The notes beneath the pieces are model-generated. The model saw nothing but the letters and a program-made list of their open reading frames with translations, was not told where the DNA came from and did no database searches. The position numbers were made by a program, and so were the translations under genes. This document shows positions 33,144-41,047 of a stretch of 64,000 bases of DNA, piece after piece. Origin of the DNA: Phycisphaeraceae bacterium (lineage in GTDB: Bacteria > Planctomycetota > Phycisphaerae > Phycisphaerales > UBA1924); assembly GCA_020639155.1 (NCBI GenBank), contig JACKHF010000002.1:496001-560000 (forward strand), given 5' to 3'. Position 1 is the first letter of the stretch. Each line of letters begins with the position of its first letter.

Positions 33144-35162
33144 TTGGGCCTGCTTGAAACCATCAACTCCCCTGCTGATCTTCGTAAGCTGAGTGTTGAG
33201 CAACTGCCGCAGGTCGCGCAGGAGATCCGCGAGAAGATTATCGCGCAGGTATCAAAGTCCGGCGGACATCTTGCGCCGAATCTTGGTGTTGTTGAGTTGA
33301 CCATCGCGCTCCATTATGTCTTTGACTTTGGGCACGATCGTTTGCTGTTTGATGTCGGGCATCAGTGCTATCCGCACAAACTGCTCACCGGTCGTCAGCA
33401 CTTGCTTAAGGATCTTCGCACACGCAAGGGCATGTCGGGGTTTCCGGCACCGTCAGAATCCCCCTACGACCTGTTCAGCGTCGGGCATGCTGGTACAGCG
33501 ATCTCGACTGCGGTAGGCATTGCCCGTGGGGACAGCCTTGCTGGTCAGGCCTACGACGCGAAAGACAATCCGGATGGACGGCGGGTGGTGTCATTGATTG
33601 GTGACGCATCGATTGTGAACGGCGTTGCAATGGAAGGGCTCAACAACGCGGGCACATTGAAACGCCAGTTTCTGGTTGTGCTCAACGACAACTCGATGTC
33701 GATCTCCAAGCCGCAGGGTGCGGTGTCGCAGTACTTCGATCGACTCCGCATCTCCCCCACGTACGCCGATTTCAAAAAGGGCGCACGATCGGTGCTCAAG
33801 CATGTGCCGGGTGGATCATTGCTTCGTGAGGCATACCACCAGGTTGGCGAGATGACGAAGGCTATCATCGCTGAGGACGCATGGTTCGAGCGGTTTGGTC
33901 TCGTGACTGCGGGACCCATCGACGGGCACAACATCCAGCAGTTGATCGGATTCCTGTCGGAGGCTCGCGATCTTGAGCGTCCCATGGTCTTGTGGGTCAA
34001 GACAACCAAGGGCAAAGGTCTCGACGTTGCGGAGAATGACGCGACAAAGTTCCACTCCCCCGCTGCGTTCAAACTCGAGGGCAACACCGCGACAATGAAA
34101 TCGTCCGGCCGCTCTTTCACAGCAGCGTTCGGTGATGCGCTTGTCGATCTGATGCAGCGTGACGAATCTGTCGTTGCGTGCACAGCTGCGATGCCCGATG
34201 GCACCGGTGTTGTCAAAGCAATCGAGACATTCCCGACCCGCACGTGGGACACAGGCATTTGCGAATCGCACGCGATGGACATGATGGCCGGGCTCGCATT
34301 TGCCGGGTACAAGCCGTTCTTCGCAGTGTACTCGACCTTCCTCCAGCGGGCATTCGATCAGGCGTTCCAGGAATCCTCGCTCCAGTCGCTTCCTGTTCGT
34401 TTGTGTCTTGACCGCGCAGGCTTGGTTGGTGGTGACGGCGCAGTCCACCATGGATTCTGCGATATCGCGCTCCTTCGCACTCTCCCAGCTTCGTGTCTGA
34501 TGGCAGCAATAGATGAGCCCTCGCTCAAGGCTTCGCTCGCATTCATGGCCGGGTATGACGAGGGACTCTCGGCAGTTCGCTATCCGCGCGACAATGTGTC
34601 AGGCATGTTTGCAAGTGAGTCATGCCCCGCGTTTGAAATCGGCAGAGCACGATTGCTGACTTCCGACGTTGATCCTTCAGACGCATCACACAATGTGGAT
34701 GTTGTGGTGCTGGCGTATGGCACGTGCGCAATCGACGCAATGCACGCAGCACACACACTTGCCACCCATCAGGTTGCAGTCTACGACGCACGATTTGCTA
34801 AGCCGGTTGATGTAGAACTGATCAGAACACTCGTCGAACGACAGACCCCCATTGTGACGATCGAGGATCACTCTGTCGTTGGTGGATTTGGCGCAGCTGT
34901 GACCGACGCTGTGCAGGAGATCGTGAACACGTCAGAAAAGCCAGCGCCACGTGTGCTCAGGCTCGGTTTGCCCGATCGATGGGTCCATCAGAACTCGCGG
35001 AATGAACAACTGGCCGAGGTCGGGCTCGATGCAGGCGGCATCGCGTCGTCGATAGCACACTTCCTTGCGGAGCACCACGACGCGCCTGCTTCCGGAAGCC
35101 AGGCAAAGATCGAACCAAAGCTGATACCAGCCCAGCACACCCAGGATCAGAAACTACGCTGA
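33144..35162 (+). CDS. dxs: 1-deoxy-D-xylulose-5-phosphate synthase
   Basis: The ThDP-dependent enzyme that joins pyruvate and glyceraldehyde 3-phosphate to start the MEP isoprenoid pathway. In 672 residues it shows G-G-H-L-A-P-N-L-G-V-V-E-L-T, D-V-G-H-Q-C-Y-P-H-K-L-L-T-G-R, the ThDP loop G-D-A-S-I-V-N-G-V-A-M-E-G-L-N-N, and D-R-A-G-L-V-G-G-D-G-A-V-H-H-G. The start is a TTG at 33144 with GAGG nine bases before; the nearest upstream ATG hits a stop after one codon. The C-terminal about 25 residues are an A/K/Q/P-rich tail longer than usual. It is followed by nadK 8 bases later. Confidence 0.95.
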   Translation: MGLLETINSPADLRKLSVEQLPQVAQEIREKIIAQVSKSGGHLAPNLGVVELTIALHYVFDFGHDRLLFDVGHQCYPHKLLTGRQHLLKDLRTRKGMSGFPAPSESPYDLFSVGHAGTAISTAVGIARGDSLAGQAYDAKDNPDGRRVVSLIGDASIVNGVAMEGLNNAGTLKRQFLVVLNDNSMSISKPQGAVSQYFDRLRISPTYADFKKGARSVLKHVPGGSLLREAYHQVGEMTKAIIAEDAWFERFGLVTAGPIDGHNIQQLIGFLSEARDLERPMVLWVKTTKGKGLDVAENDATKFHSPAAFKLEGNTATMKSSGRSFTAAFGDALVDLMQRDESVVACTAAMPDGTGVVKAIETFPTRTWDTGICESHAMDMMAGLAFAGYKPFFAVYSTFLQRAFDQAFQESSLQSLPVRLCLDRAGLVGGDGAVHHGFCDIALLRTLPASCLMAAIDEPSLKASLAFMAGYDEGLSAVRYPRDNVSGMFASESCPAFEIGRARLLTSDVDPSDASHNVDVVVLAYGTCAIDAMHAAHTLATHQVAVYDARFAKPVDVELIRTLVERQTPIVTIEDHSVVGGFGAAVTDAVQEIVNTSEKPAPRVLRLGLPDRWVHQNSRNEQLAEVGLDAGGIASSIAHFLAEHHDAPASGSQAKIEPKLIPAQHTQDQKLR

Positions 35163-35170
35163 CTGTGACA

Positions 35171-36085
35171 ATGCCCAACCACACACATGCCCTGCTGCTT
35201 GTGAACCACGAGCGACCGGCGGTCGGCGCTATCACATCGCGCGTGCGTGATGCGCTCGATTCGCTCGGTGTGAAGCACACGCAGATCAGTGATGGGCCGC
35301 ATGAGACCTCGCTGGTTGAGCCGAATGGCGCGACCATCATCATTGCAGTTGGTGGCGATGGCACGATCCTTTCGACCGCTCGACGCACCGCGCACACAAA
35401 GCTGCCGATCCTCGGCATAAACGCTGGCAGGCTCGGCTTTCTTGCCCAGTTCGATGTTGATTCGTTTGTTTCGCAGGCAAAGTCGATCCTGCATGATAAC
35501 ACATACGAGACAACATCGCACATCATGATCGAAGCATCGATCTCTTCAAAGATGCATCCGCAGAAGTATCTGGGGACAGCATTGAACGAAGCGGTGATCA
35601 CCGCAGGCCCGCCCTATCGGATGATCGAACTGGACATCGAACTTGACGGCCAGCCTGGACCGCAGCTTTCAGGTGATGGCTTACTCGTATCCACGCCAAC
35701 CGGCTCGACCGCATACAACGTCAGCGCGGGCGGACCGATCATCGGGCCGGGATCCGATGTCTTTGCGATCACACCGATCGCAGCACACTCGCTCGCGTAC
35801 AGACCCATCGTTGTGCCGGGTTCGTGTAGTGTCGTGATCGAGGTGCTGCGCGCGAACGACAGCAACGATTCAAACCCGGATGCGGGCACCGCACTCGTGC
35901 TCGATGGGCACATCGTCTCGTCGGTACATGTGGGTGATCGGATTACCATCAAGCGAGCCGACAATGCCGCGACGATTGTCGAGAACCCGCAATCAAACTA
36001 CTGGGAGACGCTCACAACGAAGCTCCACTGGGGACACGAGCCCCGTGTTGATGCCCAGCGCCGCAACGGCGAGGCGGGCAAGTGA
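35171..36085 (+). CDS. nadK: NAD kinase
   Basis: Phosphorylates NAD+ to NADP+. The 304 residues hold the G-G-D-G-T-I-L motif (61-67), G-I-N-A-G-R-L-G-F-L-A, S-G-D-G-L-L-V-S-T-P-T-G-S-T-A-Y and the C-terminal D-G-H. The ATG at 35171 is 8 bases beyond the dxs stop; a GTG two codons earlier is also possible. It ends overlapping the rlmN start by one base, so dxs, nadK and rlmN form an operon. Confidence 0.93.
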   Translation: MPNHTHALLLVNHERPAVGAITSRVRDALDSLGVKHTQISDGPHETSLVEPNGATIIIAVGGDGTILSTARRTAHTKLPILGINAGRLGFLAQFDVDSFVSQAKSILHDNTYETTSHIMIEASISSKMHPQKYLGTALNEAVITAGPPYRMIELDIELDGQPGPQLSGDGLLVSTPTGSTAYNVSAGGPIIGPGSDVFAITPIAAHSLAYRPIVVPGSCSVVIEVLRANDSNDSNPDAGTALVLDGHIVSSVHVGDRITIKRADNAATIVENPQSNYWETLTTKLHWGHEPRVDAQRRNGEAGK

Positions 36086-37269
36086 TGGCATCAGACAACG
36101 GACACACAGAACCTGTAGCATGGCACGCGCCCGACCCATTTTCGTTGACGCACAATCAGTTTGTTGACGCGTGGGACGGGAAGCTCATCGGCGGAAAGCC
36201 GCGCGCAACAGAGATCTTCTCCCGATTACATCGTGAGGGTATTGTGCCGACGGATGTTGTGCTCCGCGATGGCATTCCGTATCAGATCAACATGCCGGAT
36301 GTTGTACGCACACTCCGTGAAACAACATCCGAGGGCGACGTGGTCAAGTTTCTGACGCGCGTCAAGGGCACCGGCAGACTGAAACCTTCAACTACGTCTT
36401 CATTGAATGTACTCAACAGTGATGCCGACTCACTTGAGGTGGAATCTGTCTGCATTCCGATGCTTGCGCGCATGCAGCATCGGTTTTACACCCTGTGCGT
36501 GTCGAGCCAGGTCGGCTGCGCGATGGGATGCACGTTCTGCGAGACAGCACAGATGGGGCTGATCCGCTCGCTCACCGTGCGGGAGATTGTCCACCAGTGG
36601 TTTGCTGCGACGTACCACGTCGGCATCCGTCCAAAGAATATCGTGTTCATGGGCATGGGCGAGCCCATGGACAATCTCGACAACGTGATTGATTCGATTG
36701 CAGTGCTGACTGATCATCGTGGGCCGGCTGTCGCGATGAGCAACATCACTGTCTCGACCGTCGGCAGGGTTGAGGGGATCGAGAGGCTCTCGCGTCACGC
36801 GAAGCAACCGGGCTGGCACAGGCTCGGGCTTGCGATCTCACTCAACGCGCCCAACGACGAGATTCGTTCCTCGATCATGCCAATCAACCGTGCATCACCG
36901 ATGGAGGATCTCCGTCAGGCGATGATCGACTGGCCACAGAAGGGTAACACAAAGCTGTGTGTCGAGTACGTGTTGATTCCAGGTGTAAACAACGAGCGTG
37001 AGCACGCGCGAGAACTGGCAAACTATCTCAGGCCGCTCTCGTCACCCAAGCCGCACGTGATGCTGAACGTCATACCCTACAACCCGCGCCGCAACTCGCC
37101 CTGGCCAGCCCCCACAGAAGAACAGACCGAGCAGTTCATCGACTGGATGATTGAGGAGTCGATCCCCACGCGCAGGCGCAGAACCAAGGGGCGCACACTC
37201 ATGGGCGCGTGCGGGCAGCTCGGCAACGAAAAAATTCGCAACCGGACACTTGTCGAAGCTGAGTCCTAA
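36085..37269 (+). CDS. rlmN: 23S rRNA A2503 (and tRNA A37) methyltransferase, radical SAM
   Basis: Adds a C2 methyl group to A2503 of 23S rRNA by radical SAM chemistry. In the 394-residue chain the iron-sulfur cysteines C145, C149 and C152 appear in C-A-M-G-C-T-F-C-E-T-A. The methyl-carrying cysteine is in G-A-C-G-Q-L near the C-terminus, and F-M-G-M-G-E-P is the SAM motif. The start overlaps the nadK stop codon, a sign of coupled translation. The stop overlaps the convergent pheS stop within four bases. Confidence 0.93.
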   Translation: MASDNGHTEPVAWHAPDPFSLTHNQFVDAWDGKLIGGKPRATEIFSRLHREGIVPTDVVLRDGIPYQINMPDVVRTLRETTSEGDVVKFLTRVKGTGRLKPSTTSSLNVLNSDADSLEVESVCIPMLARMQHRFYTLCVSSQVGCAMGCTFCETAQMGLIRSLTVREIVHQWFAATYHVGIRPKNIVFMGMGEPMDNLDNVIDSIAVLTDHRGPAVAMSNITVSTVGRVEGIERLSRHAKQPGWHRLGLAISLNAPNDEIRSSIMPINRASPMEDLRQAMIDWPQKGNTKLCVEYVLIPGVNNEREHARELANYLRPLSSPKPHVMLNVIPYNPRRNSPWPAPTEEQTEQFIDWMIEESIPTRRRRTKGRTLMGACGQLGNEKIRNRTLVEAES

Positions 37270-38309
37270 ATCTGATTCAGGAACCGGAGATCGTTCTCGA
37301 ACAGCATGCGGATGTCGGGGATGTTGTACTTGCCCATCGCAAGTCGTTCAATTCCAAACCCGAACGCGAATCCTGTCCATCGCTCGGGATCAATCCCGCA
37401 CGCGTCGAGCACGAGCGGATCAACCATGCCGCAACCGCCCAGTTCGATCCACTTTGGAGGATCGCCCGGTCGCAACGCAATCTTCATGTCAAACTCTGCG
37501 CTGACCTCGGTGAACGGGAAGTAGCTCGGGCGCAGGCGCACGTCGGCACCCTCACCAAAGTACGCTCTCGCAAAGTGAAGCAATGTGCTCTTCAGATCGG
37601 CCATAGACACGTCGTGGTCGATGTACAATCCTTCGAGCTGATGGAACATGAACGAGTGCGTCGCGTCGACCGTGTCAGGCCGGTATACGCGTCCCGGCGA
37701 GATGATCTTGATCGGTGGCCCCCACCCTTCACGCACTGCGCGCTCCATGGTGCGGATCTGCACTGTACTCGTCTGCGAGCGGAGCATACGTGGTGTTGCA
37801 GTCTTCGCAGGATCATCGACGTAGAAGTTGTCGATCGGGTCGCGCGCCGGATGGTCCGATGGGATGTTCAGCTTGACAAAGTTGTGCTCGTCGTCTTCAA
37901 GCTCCGGGCCCTGTGCAACATCAAACCCCATGCGAGCAAAGACATCGACGAGTTCTTCCCGCACGCGACTCAGGACATGACGTCTGCCCAACTGATACAT
38001 TTCAACAATGCCCGGCTCAGTGAGATCAAGCATCTCTCTCACCTTCGCAGATCCCCCGCCGCTCGCCCCCAGAGACGATCGTCGGTGTTCAAAGGCTTCG
38101 ATCAGCGTCTTATTGATCTCGTTGGCTCGCTGACCGAACGCTTTGCGATGCTCGGGTGCCACGTCTTTCACACCAGCAAGTGCCTGCTTGACCCTGCCCT
38201 TCGGTCCTAAAAATGAGGATTTCCACATATCAAGCCCGGTCGCATCCTGTACCTGCGCCAGTTGTTCGAGCGCGTGTGATTCCATGGTGTCGAGCATTTC
38301 CGTCGGCAT
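37266..38309 (-). CDS. pheS: Phenylalanyl-tRNA synthetase alpha subunit
   Basis: The catalytic alpha chain of the (alpha-beta)2 enzyme that charges tRNA-Phe. The 347-residue sequence has the N-terminal coiled-coil, D-H-P-A-R-D-P-I-D-N-F-Y (motif 1 region), F-H-Q-L-E-G-L-Y-I (motif 2) and G-F-G-I-E-R-L-A-M (motif 3). The start is uncertain: the ATG at 38309 gives the expected length but no ribosome site precedes it, and the frame stays open 53 codons upstream. pheT is not adjacent. The gene is back to back with infC, as though the ancestral infC-rpmI-rplT-pheS-pheT order had been broken up. Confidence 0.9.
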   Translation of the reverse strand: MPTEMLDTMESHALEQLAQVQDATGLDMWKSSFLGPKGRVKQALAGVKDVAPEHRKAFGQRANEINKTLIEAFEHRRSSLGASGGGSAKVREMLDLTEPGIVEMYQLGRRHVLSRVREELVDVFARMGFDVAQGPELEDDEHNFVKLNIPSDHPARDPIDNFYVDDPAKTATPRMLRSQTSTVQIRTMERAVREGWGPPIKIISPGRVYRPDTVDATHSFMFHQLEGLYIDHDVSMADLKSTLLHFARAYFGEGADVRLRPSYFPFTEVSAEFDMKIALRPGDPPKWIELGGCGMVDPLVLDACGIDPERWTGFAFGFGIERLAMGKYNIPDIRMLFENDLRFLNQI

Positions 38310-38449
38310 GGGCGATCGTAGGAGGTCCCCATCGTCTCCTGAAGCCGGAGAAGCGCAGGATCTGGTCAGAGCAGCCGTCAGAACTGCAAAGAAATACACA
38401 AGGTGAGTGCATTCGACCGAAAACATGATTGGATTTTCAGGTTCTGGTC

Positions 38450-38455
38450 TATACT
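38450..38455 (+). promoter_or_regulatory. Possible -10 box for infC
   Basis: TATACT matches five of six consensus bases and would place the transcript start about 50 bases before the AUC start codon. The upstream TTGGAT at 38429 is only 15 bases away, so the -35 is doubtful. Confidence 0.3.
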
Positions 38456-38513
38456 GATGCTCGCCCAACGTGGGCAGACATCAAGCCCAGAAGTTCGAAC
38501 AAGGAGACTGAGT

Positions 38514-39173
38514 ATCGCAGGCCAGCGCAACTTTCGGACCCCAGCGGGGATGGCGCCCAAGCGCACCCGCGTGAATGACATGATTCGCATGAGCCCGATC
38601 AGGCTCATCGGTGCCGATAACGAGCAGATCGGTGTTGTTGATACGCGCGATGCAATTCGCATGGCGCAGGATCAGGGACTCGATCTCGTTGAAATGGTGC
38701 CGGATGCACGTCCACCTGTCTGCAAGATCATGGACTATGGCAAGTACAAGTACGAGCTCTCAAAGAAAGAGCAGAAGAATCGTGCTGCAAGCAAACAACA
38801 GGAAATGAAGGAAGTGCGTCTTGGACGATCTGCCAAGATCGATCCGCACGATGTACAGATTCGCATTGAGCAGGCCCGCAAGTTCCTGCTGGCTGGTCAC
38901 AAGGTACTCTTCGTGCAAAGGTTCAAGGGACGCGAGATTGTTCACAAGGAACTCGGGCTTGAGCATCTCGATATTGCTGCGAAGGAACTCGAGGATATCT
39001 CAAAGGTAGAAGCGCCGGCCAAGATGGCTGGGCGTGCCGCGTCCATGGTTCTCGCACCAGATAAAGCGAAGATCGAATCAATCAGGCGCAAGCAGGAAAA
39101 CGAGCACGCAAAGTCACAAGATGAATCCGCAGTGGCGGAACCCGCTGAAGAGCCTGCAACTCAGGCCGATTAA
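38514..39173 (+). CDS. infC: Translation initiation factor IF-3
   Basis: IF-3 keeps ribosomal subunits apart and checks the start codon. The family pattern begins at T-R-V-N-D-M-I-R, followed by L-I-G-A-D-N-E-Q-I-G-V-V, and includes P-P-V-C-K-I-M-D-Y-G-K-Y in the linker and F-R-G-R-E-type F-K-G-R-E-I-V-H in the C-domain. The 219-residue form starts at an ATC at 38514 with AAGGAG seven bases upstream, in frame and the only ideal ribosome site. The first ATG (38550) has no comparable site. The C-terminal about 35 residues are an acidic A/E/Q-rich tail absent from most IF-3. rpmI and rplT do not follow. A strong terminator lies right after the gene. Confidence 0.9.
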   Translation: MAGQRNFRTPAGMAPKRTRVNDMIRMSPIRLIGADNEQIGVVDTRDAIRMAQDQGLDLVEMVPDARPPVCKIMDYGKYKYELSKKEQKNRAASKQQEMKEVRLGRSAKIDPHDVQIRIEQARKFLLAGHKVLFVQRFKGREIVHKELGLEHLDIAAKELEDISKVEAPAKMAGRAASMVLAPDKAKIESIRRKQENEHAKSQDESAVAEPAEEPATQAD

Positions 39174-39197
39174 TGCGATAAACGAGAAGGCTTCACG

Positions 39198-39226
39198 CAC
39201 CGGGCTCACATTCAGCCCGGTGTTTT
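39198..39226 (+). terminator. Rho-independent terminator of infC
   Basis: CACCGGGCT and AGCCCGGTG form a perfect 9-bp stem with a 7-base loop, followed at once by TTTT. It lies 25 bases after the infC stop and just before the pyrD stop on the other strand. Confidence 0.9.
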
Positions 39227-39235
39227 CATTGCAAT

Positions 39236-40195
39236 CTATTCAGTTTGCAGTGTGCCAACAAGGTCGGAAATCGAGTCTGCATTCAGAGATCGTCGCCACT
39301 GATCCAGGCCTCTTACAACACGTTGCGGGATCTTTGGATTGACAAAGAGCCCTGTCCCGATCTGCACAGCGTTTGCGCCTGCAACGATAAACTGCGCCGC
39401 ATCCTGCCAGTTCAGCACGCCGCCAGCACCAACAATCGGTGTGCGTGTTGCTCCGCACACACCCTGACGCAGCACGTGAATCAGTCGCACGACAACCGGA
39501 TGGAGCGCAGGACCGGAAAGGCCACCTGTTGTGTTCGCAAGGAGGGGTTTGCGTGTTTTCACATCGATCTGCATTGCGGGCATCGTGTTTGACACGCAAA
39601 GAACATCTGCGCCAGGCCTATTGTTTGGGCCACCAGTTGGGCCAAGTCCCTCAATCGCCGCCCGCGCAACATCTTCAACTGTAACCGCTCCAACTGCAAT
39701 CGGGCTCAGTTTGACTGACAGATGCGTTCGTGTCAGTACTGGACGAACAGCTGCAATCAATGATCGGAGCGCCTTCTCGTCGGCACCAAACTCTGTGCCA
39801 CCATGCACATTCGGGCATGATACGTTGAGTTCAACAGCCTTGATATCATCGGTGTCGTCCATCATCGCTGCAACAGTGACATAATCGTCAATAGAGAACC
39901 CCGCGATTGAGCCGATGACCGTCGTCGGCACCGATCGGATCCGTGGCACAATATGCTCGTGGAATGCTTCCATCCCGATGTTGGCAAGCCCTACTGCGTT
40001 GAGCATACCAGCCCGGTTCGGCCTCACCCTCCATGTTGGATTGCCTTCACGAGGGTGACGAGTGATCGATTTAGTTACAACGGCGCCGATCGCGTCGAGG
40101 CTCAGCACCTCTGACATCTCATCAAGATACCCTGCGGTTCCAGCTGCCAGCATCACAGGATTTCTCAGCGTCAGTCCTGCCAGATCGACCTCCAT
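39236..40195 (-). CDS. pyrD: Dihydroorotate dehydrogenase (class 1-like)
   Basis: Oxidises dihydroorotate to orotate with bound FMN, the fourth pyrimidine step. The 319-residue form begins M-E-V-D-L-A-G-L-T-L and contains L-R-N-P-V-M-L-A-A-G-T-A-G-Y, N-V-S-C-P-N (the cysteine of class 1 enzymes), V-K-L-S-P, N-T, and G-V-C/G-G-V-L-N plus G-A-N-A-V-Q-I-G-T near the end. Class 1B enzymes need a partner PyrK, which is not seen here. The frame is open to a TTG at 40324, adding a P/Q-rich leader of 43 residues; no good ribosome site precedes either start. Confidence 0.87.
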   Translation of the reverse strand: MEVDLAGLTLRNPVMLAAGTAGYLDEMSEVLSLDAIGAVVTKSITRHPREGNPTWRVRPNRAGMLNAVGLANIGMEAFHEHIVPRIRSVPTTVIGSIAGFSIDDYVTVAAMMDDTDDIKAVELNVSCPNVHGGTEFGADEKALRSLIAAVRPVLTRTHLSVKLSPIAVGAVTVEDVARAAIEGLGPTGGPNNRPGADVLCVSNTMPAMQIDVKTRKPLLANTTGGLSGPALHPVVVRLIHVLRQGVCGATRTPIVGAGGVLNWQDAAQFIVAGANAVQIGTGLFVNPKIPQRVVRGLDQWRRSLNADSISDLVGTLQTE

Positions 40196-40414
40196 CGGTG
40201 AAACTGGCGCGGATTGGGATACATCTGGCTGGATCTGTGGGTCTGGATCGGGCACAACAAACTGTATCACTTCAGGCTGAAATGACGACCCGAACCGACT
40301 GGGTTGACAGGTATTCGCTCTCAATCAGAGACGCAGTGTTGCCCCTCGTCAGAGACCGCCTAGCCTACACAACATTATTTGAGTGCCATCGCATCCAGCC
40401 CTCTGGAGTACCGC

Positions 40415-41041
40415 ATGAACATCGACGAACGGATCGCTCAGTTTGAGAATATGGCTCGAGAGGACAGCACCAACGAGATGGCGCACTTCTCACTGGGAAA
40501 CGCATACTCGCAGGCAGGCAGGTTTGCAGAGGCGACAGCCAGCTTTGAGGAGTGCATCAGGCTCAACGAAAACCTTTCCAAAGCATATCAGCTTTGCGGG
40601 GCTGCGTATCTTGCCCAGGGAGAGGATGACAAGGCTGCTGATATCCTGACGCGCGGATATACCATTGCTGCCTTGCGGGGTGATCTCATGCCGAAGAAGG
40701 CGATGGAGGAACTGCTCCACAAACTGGGCAGGCCGATCCCCGATGTGGCTCCACCACCCTCGGCTACGCCGGATTCACCTACAGGCTCCTTTACATGCCA
40801 GCGGACAGGAAGACCTGGACACAAGATGGATCGTCCGCCGTTCCGCGGTCCTGTCGGGCAATGGATCTATGAGAACATTTCTCGGGAAACATTCGACGCA
40901 TGGATCCGTCAGGGTACGAAGGTCATCAATGAACTGCGTCTCGATCTCTCACGTGAAGAGGATGCAGACACGTACGACCTGCACATGCGCGAGTATCTCG
41001 GGATTGACAATGATGTGCTGGCACAGATCGGGGCATCGTAA
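40415..41041 (+). CDS. TPR domain fused to YggX-like Fe(II)-trafficking domain
   Basis: A 208-residue two-part protein. Residues 17-85 are tetratricopeptide repeats (A-H-F-S-L-G-N-A-Y-S-Q-A-G-R-F-A-E-A, then A-Y-Q-L-C-G-A-A-Y-L-A-Q-G). A proline-rich linker (about 108-123) joins a domain at 125-197 with F-T-C-Q-R-T-G-R-P-G (C128), G-Q-W-I-Y-E-N-I-S-R-E-T-F-D-A-W and V-I-N-E-L-R-L-D. This matches the small YggX oxidative-damage-protection / iron-trafficking proteins, which are normally stand-alone and about 90 residues. GGAG precedes the ATG at 8 bases. It converges with trkH, 6 bases apart. The TPR part may recruit a partner; that is inference. Confidence 0.82.
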   Translation: MNIDERIAQFENMAREDSTNEMAHFSLGNAYSQAGRFAEATASFEECIRLNENLSKAYQLCGAAYLAQGEDDKAADILTRGYTIAALRGDLMPKKAMEELLHKLGRPIPDVAPPPSATPDSPTGSFTCQRTGRPGHKMDRPPFRGPVGQWIYENISRETFDAWIRQGTKVINELRLDLSREEDADTYDLHMREYLGIDNDVLAQIGAS

Positions 41042-41047
41042 GCAGGT

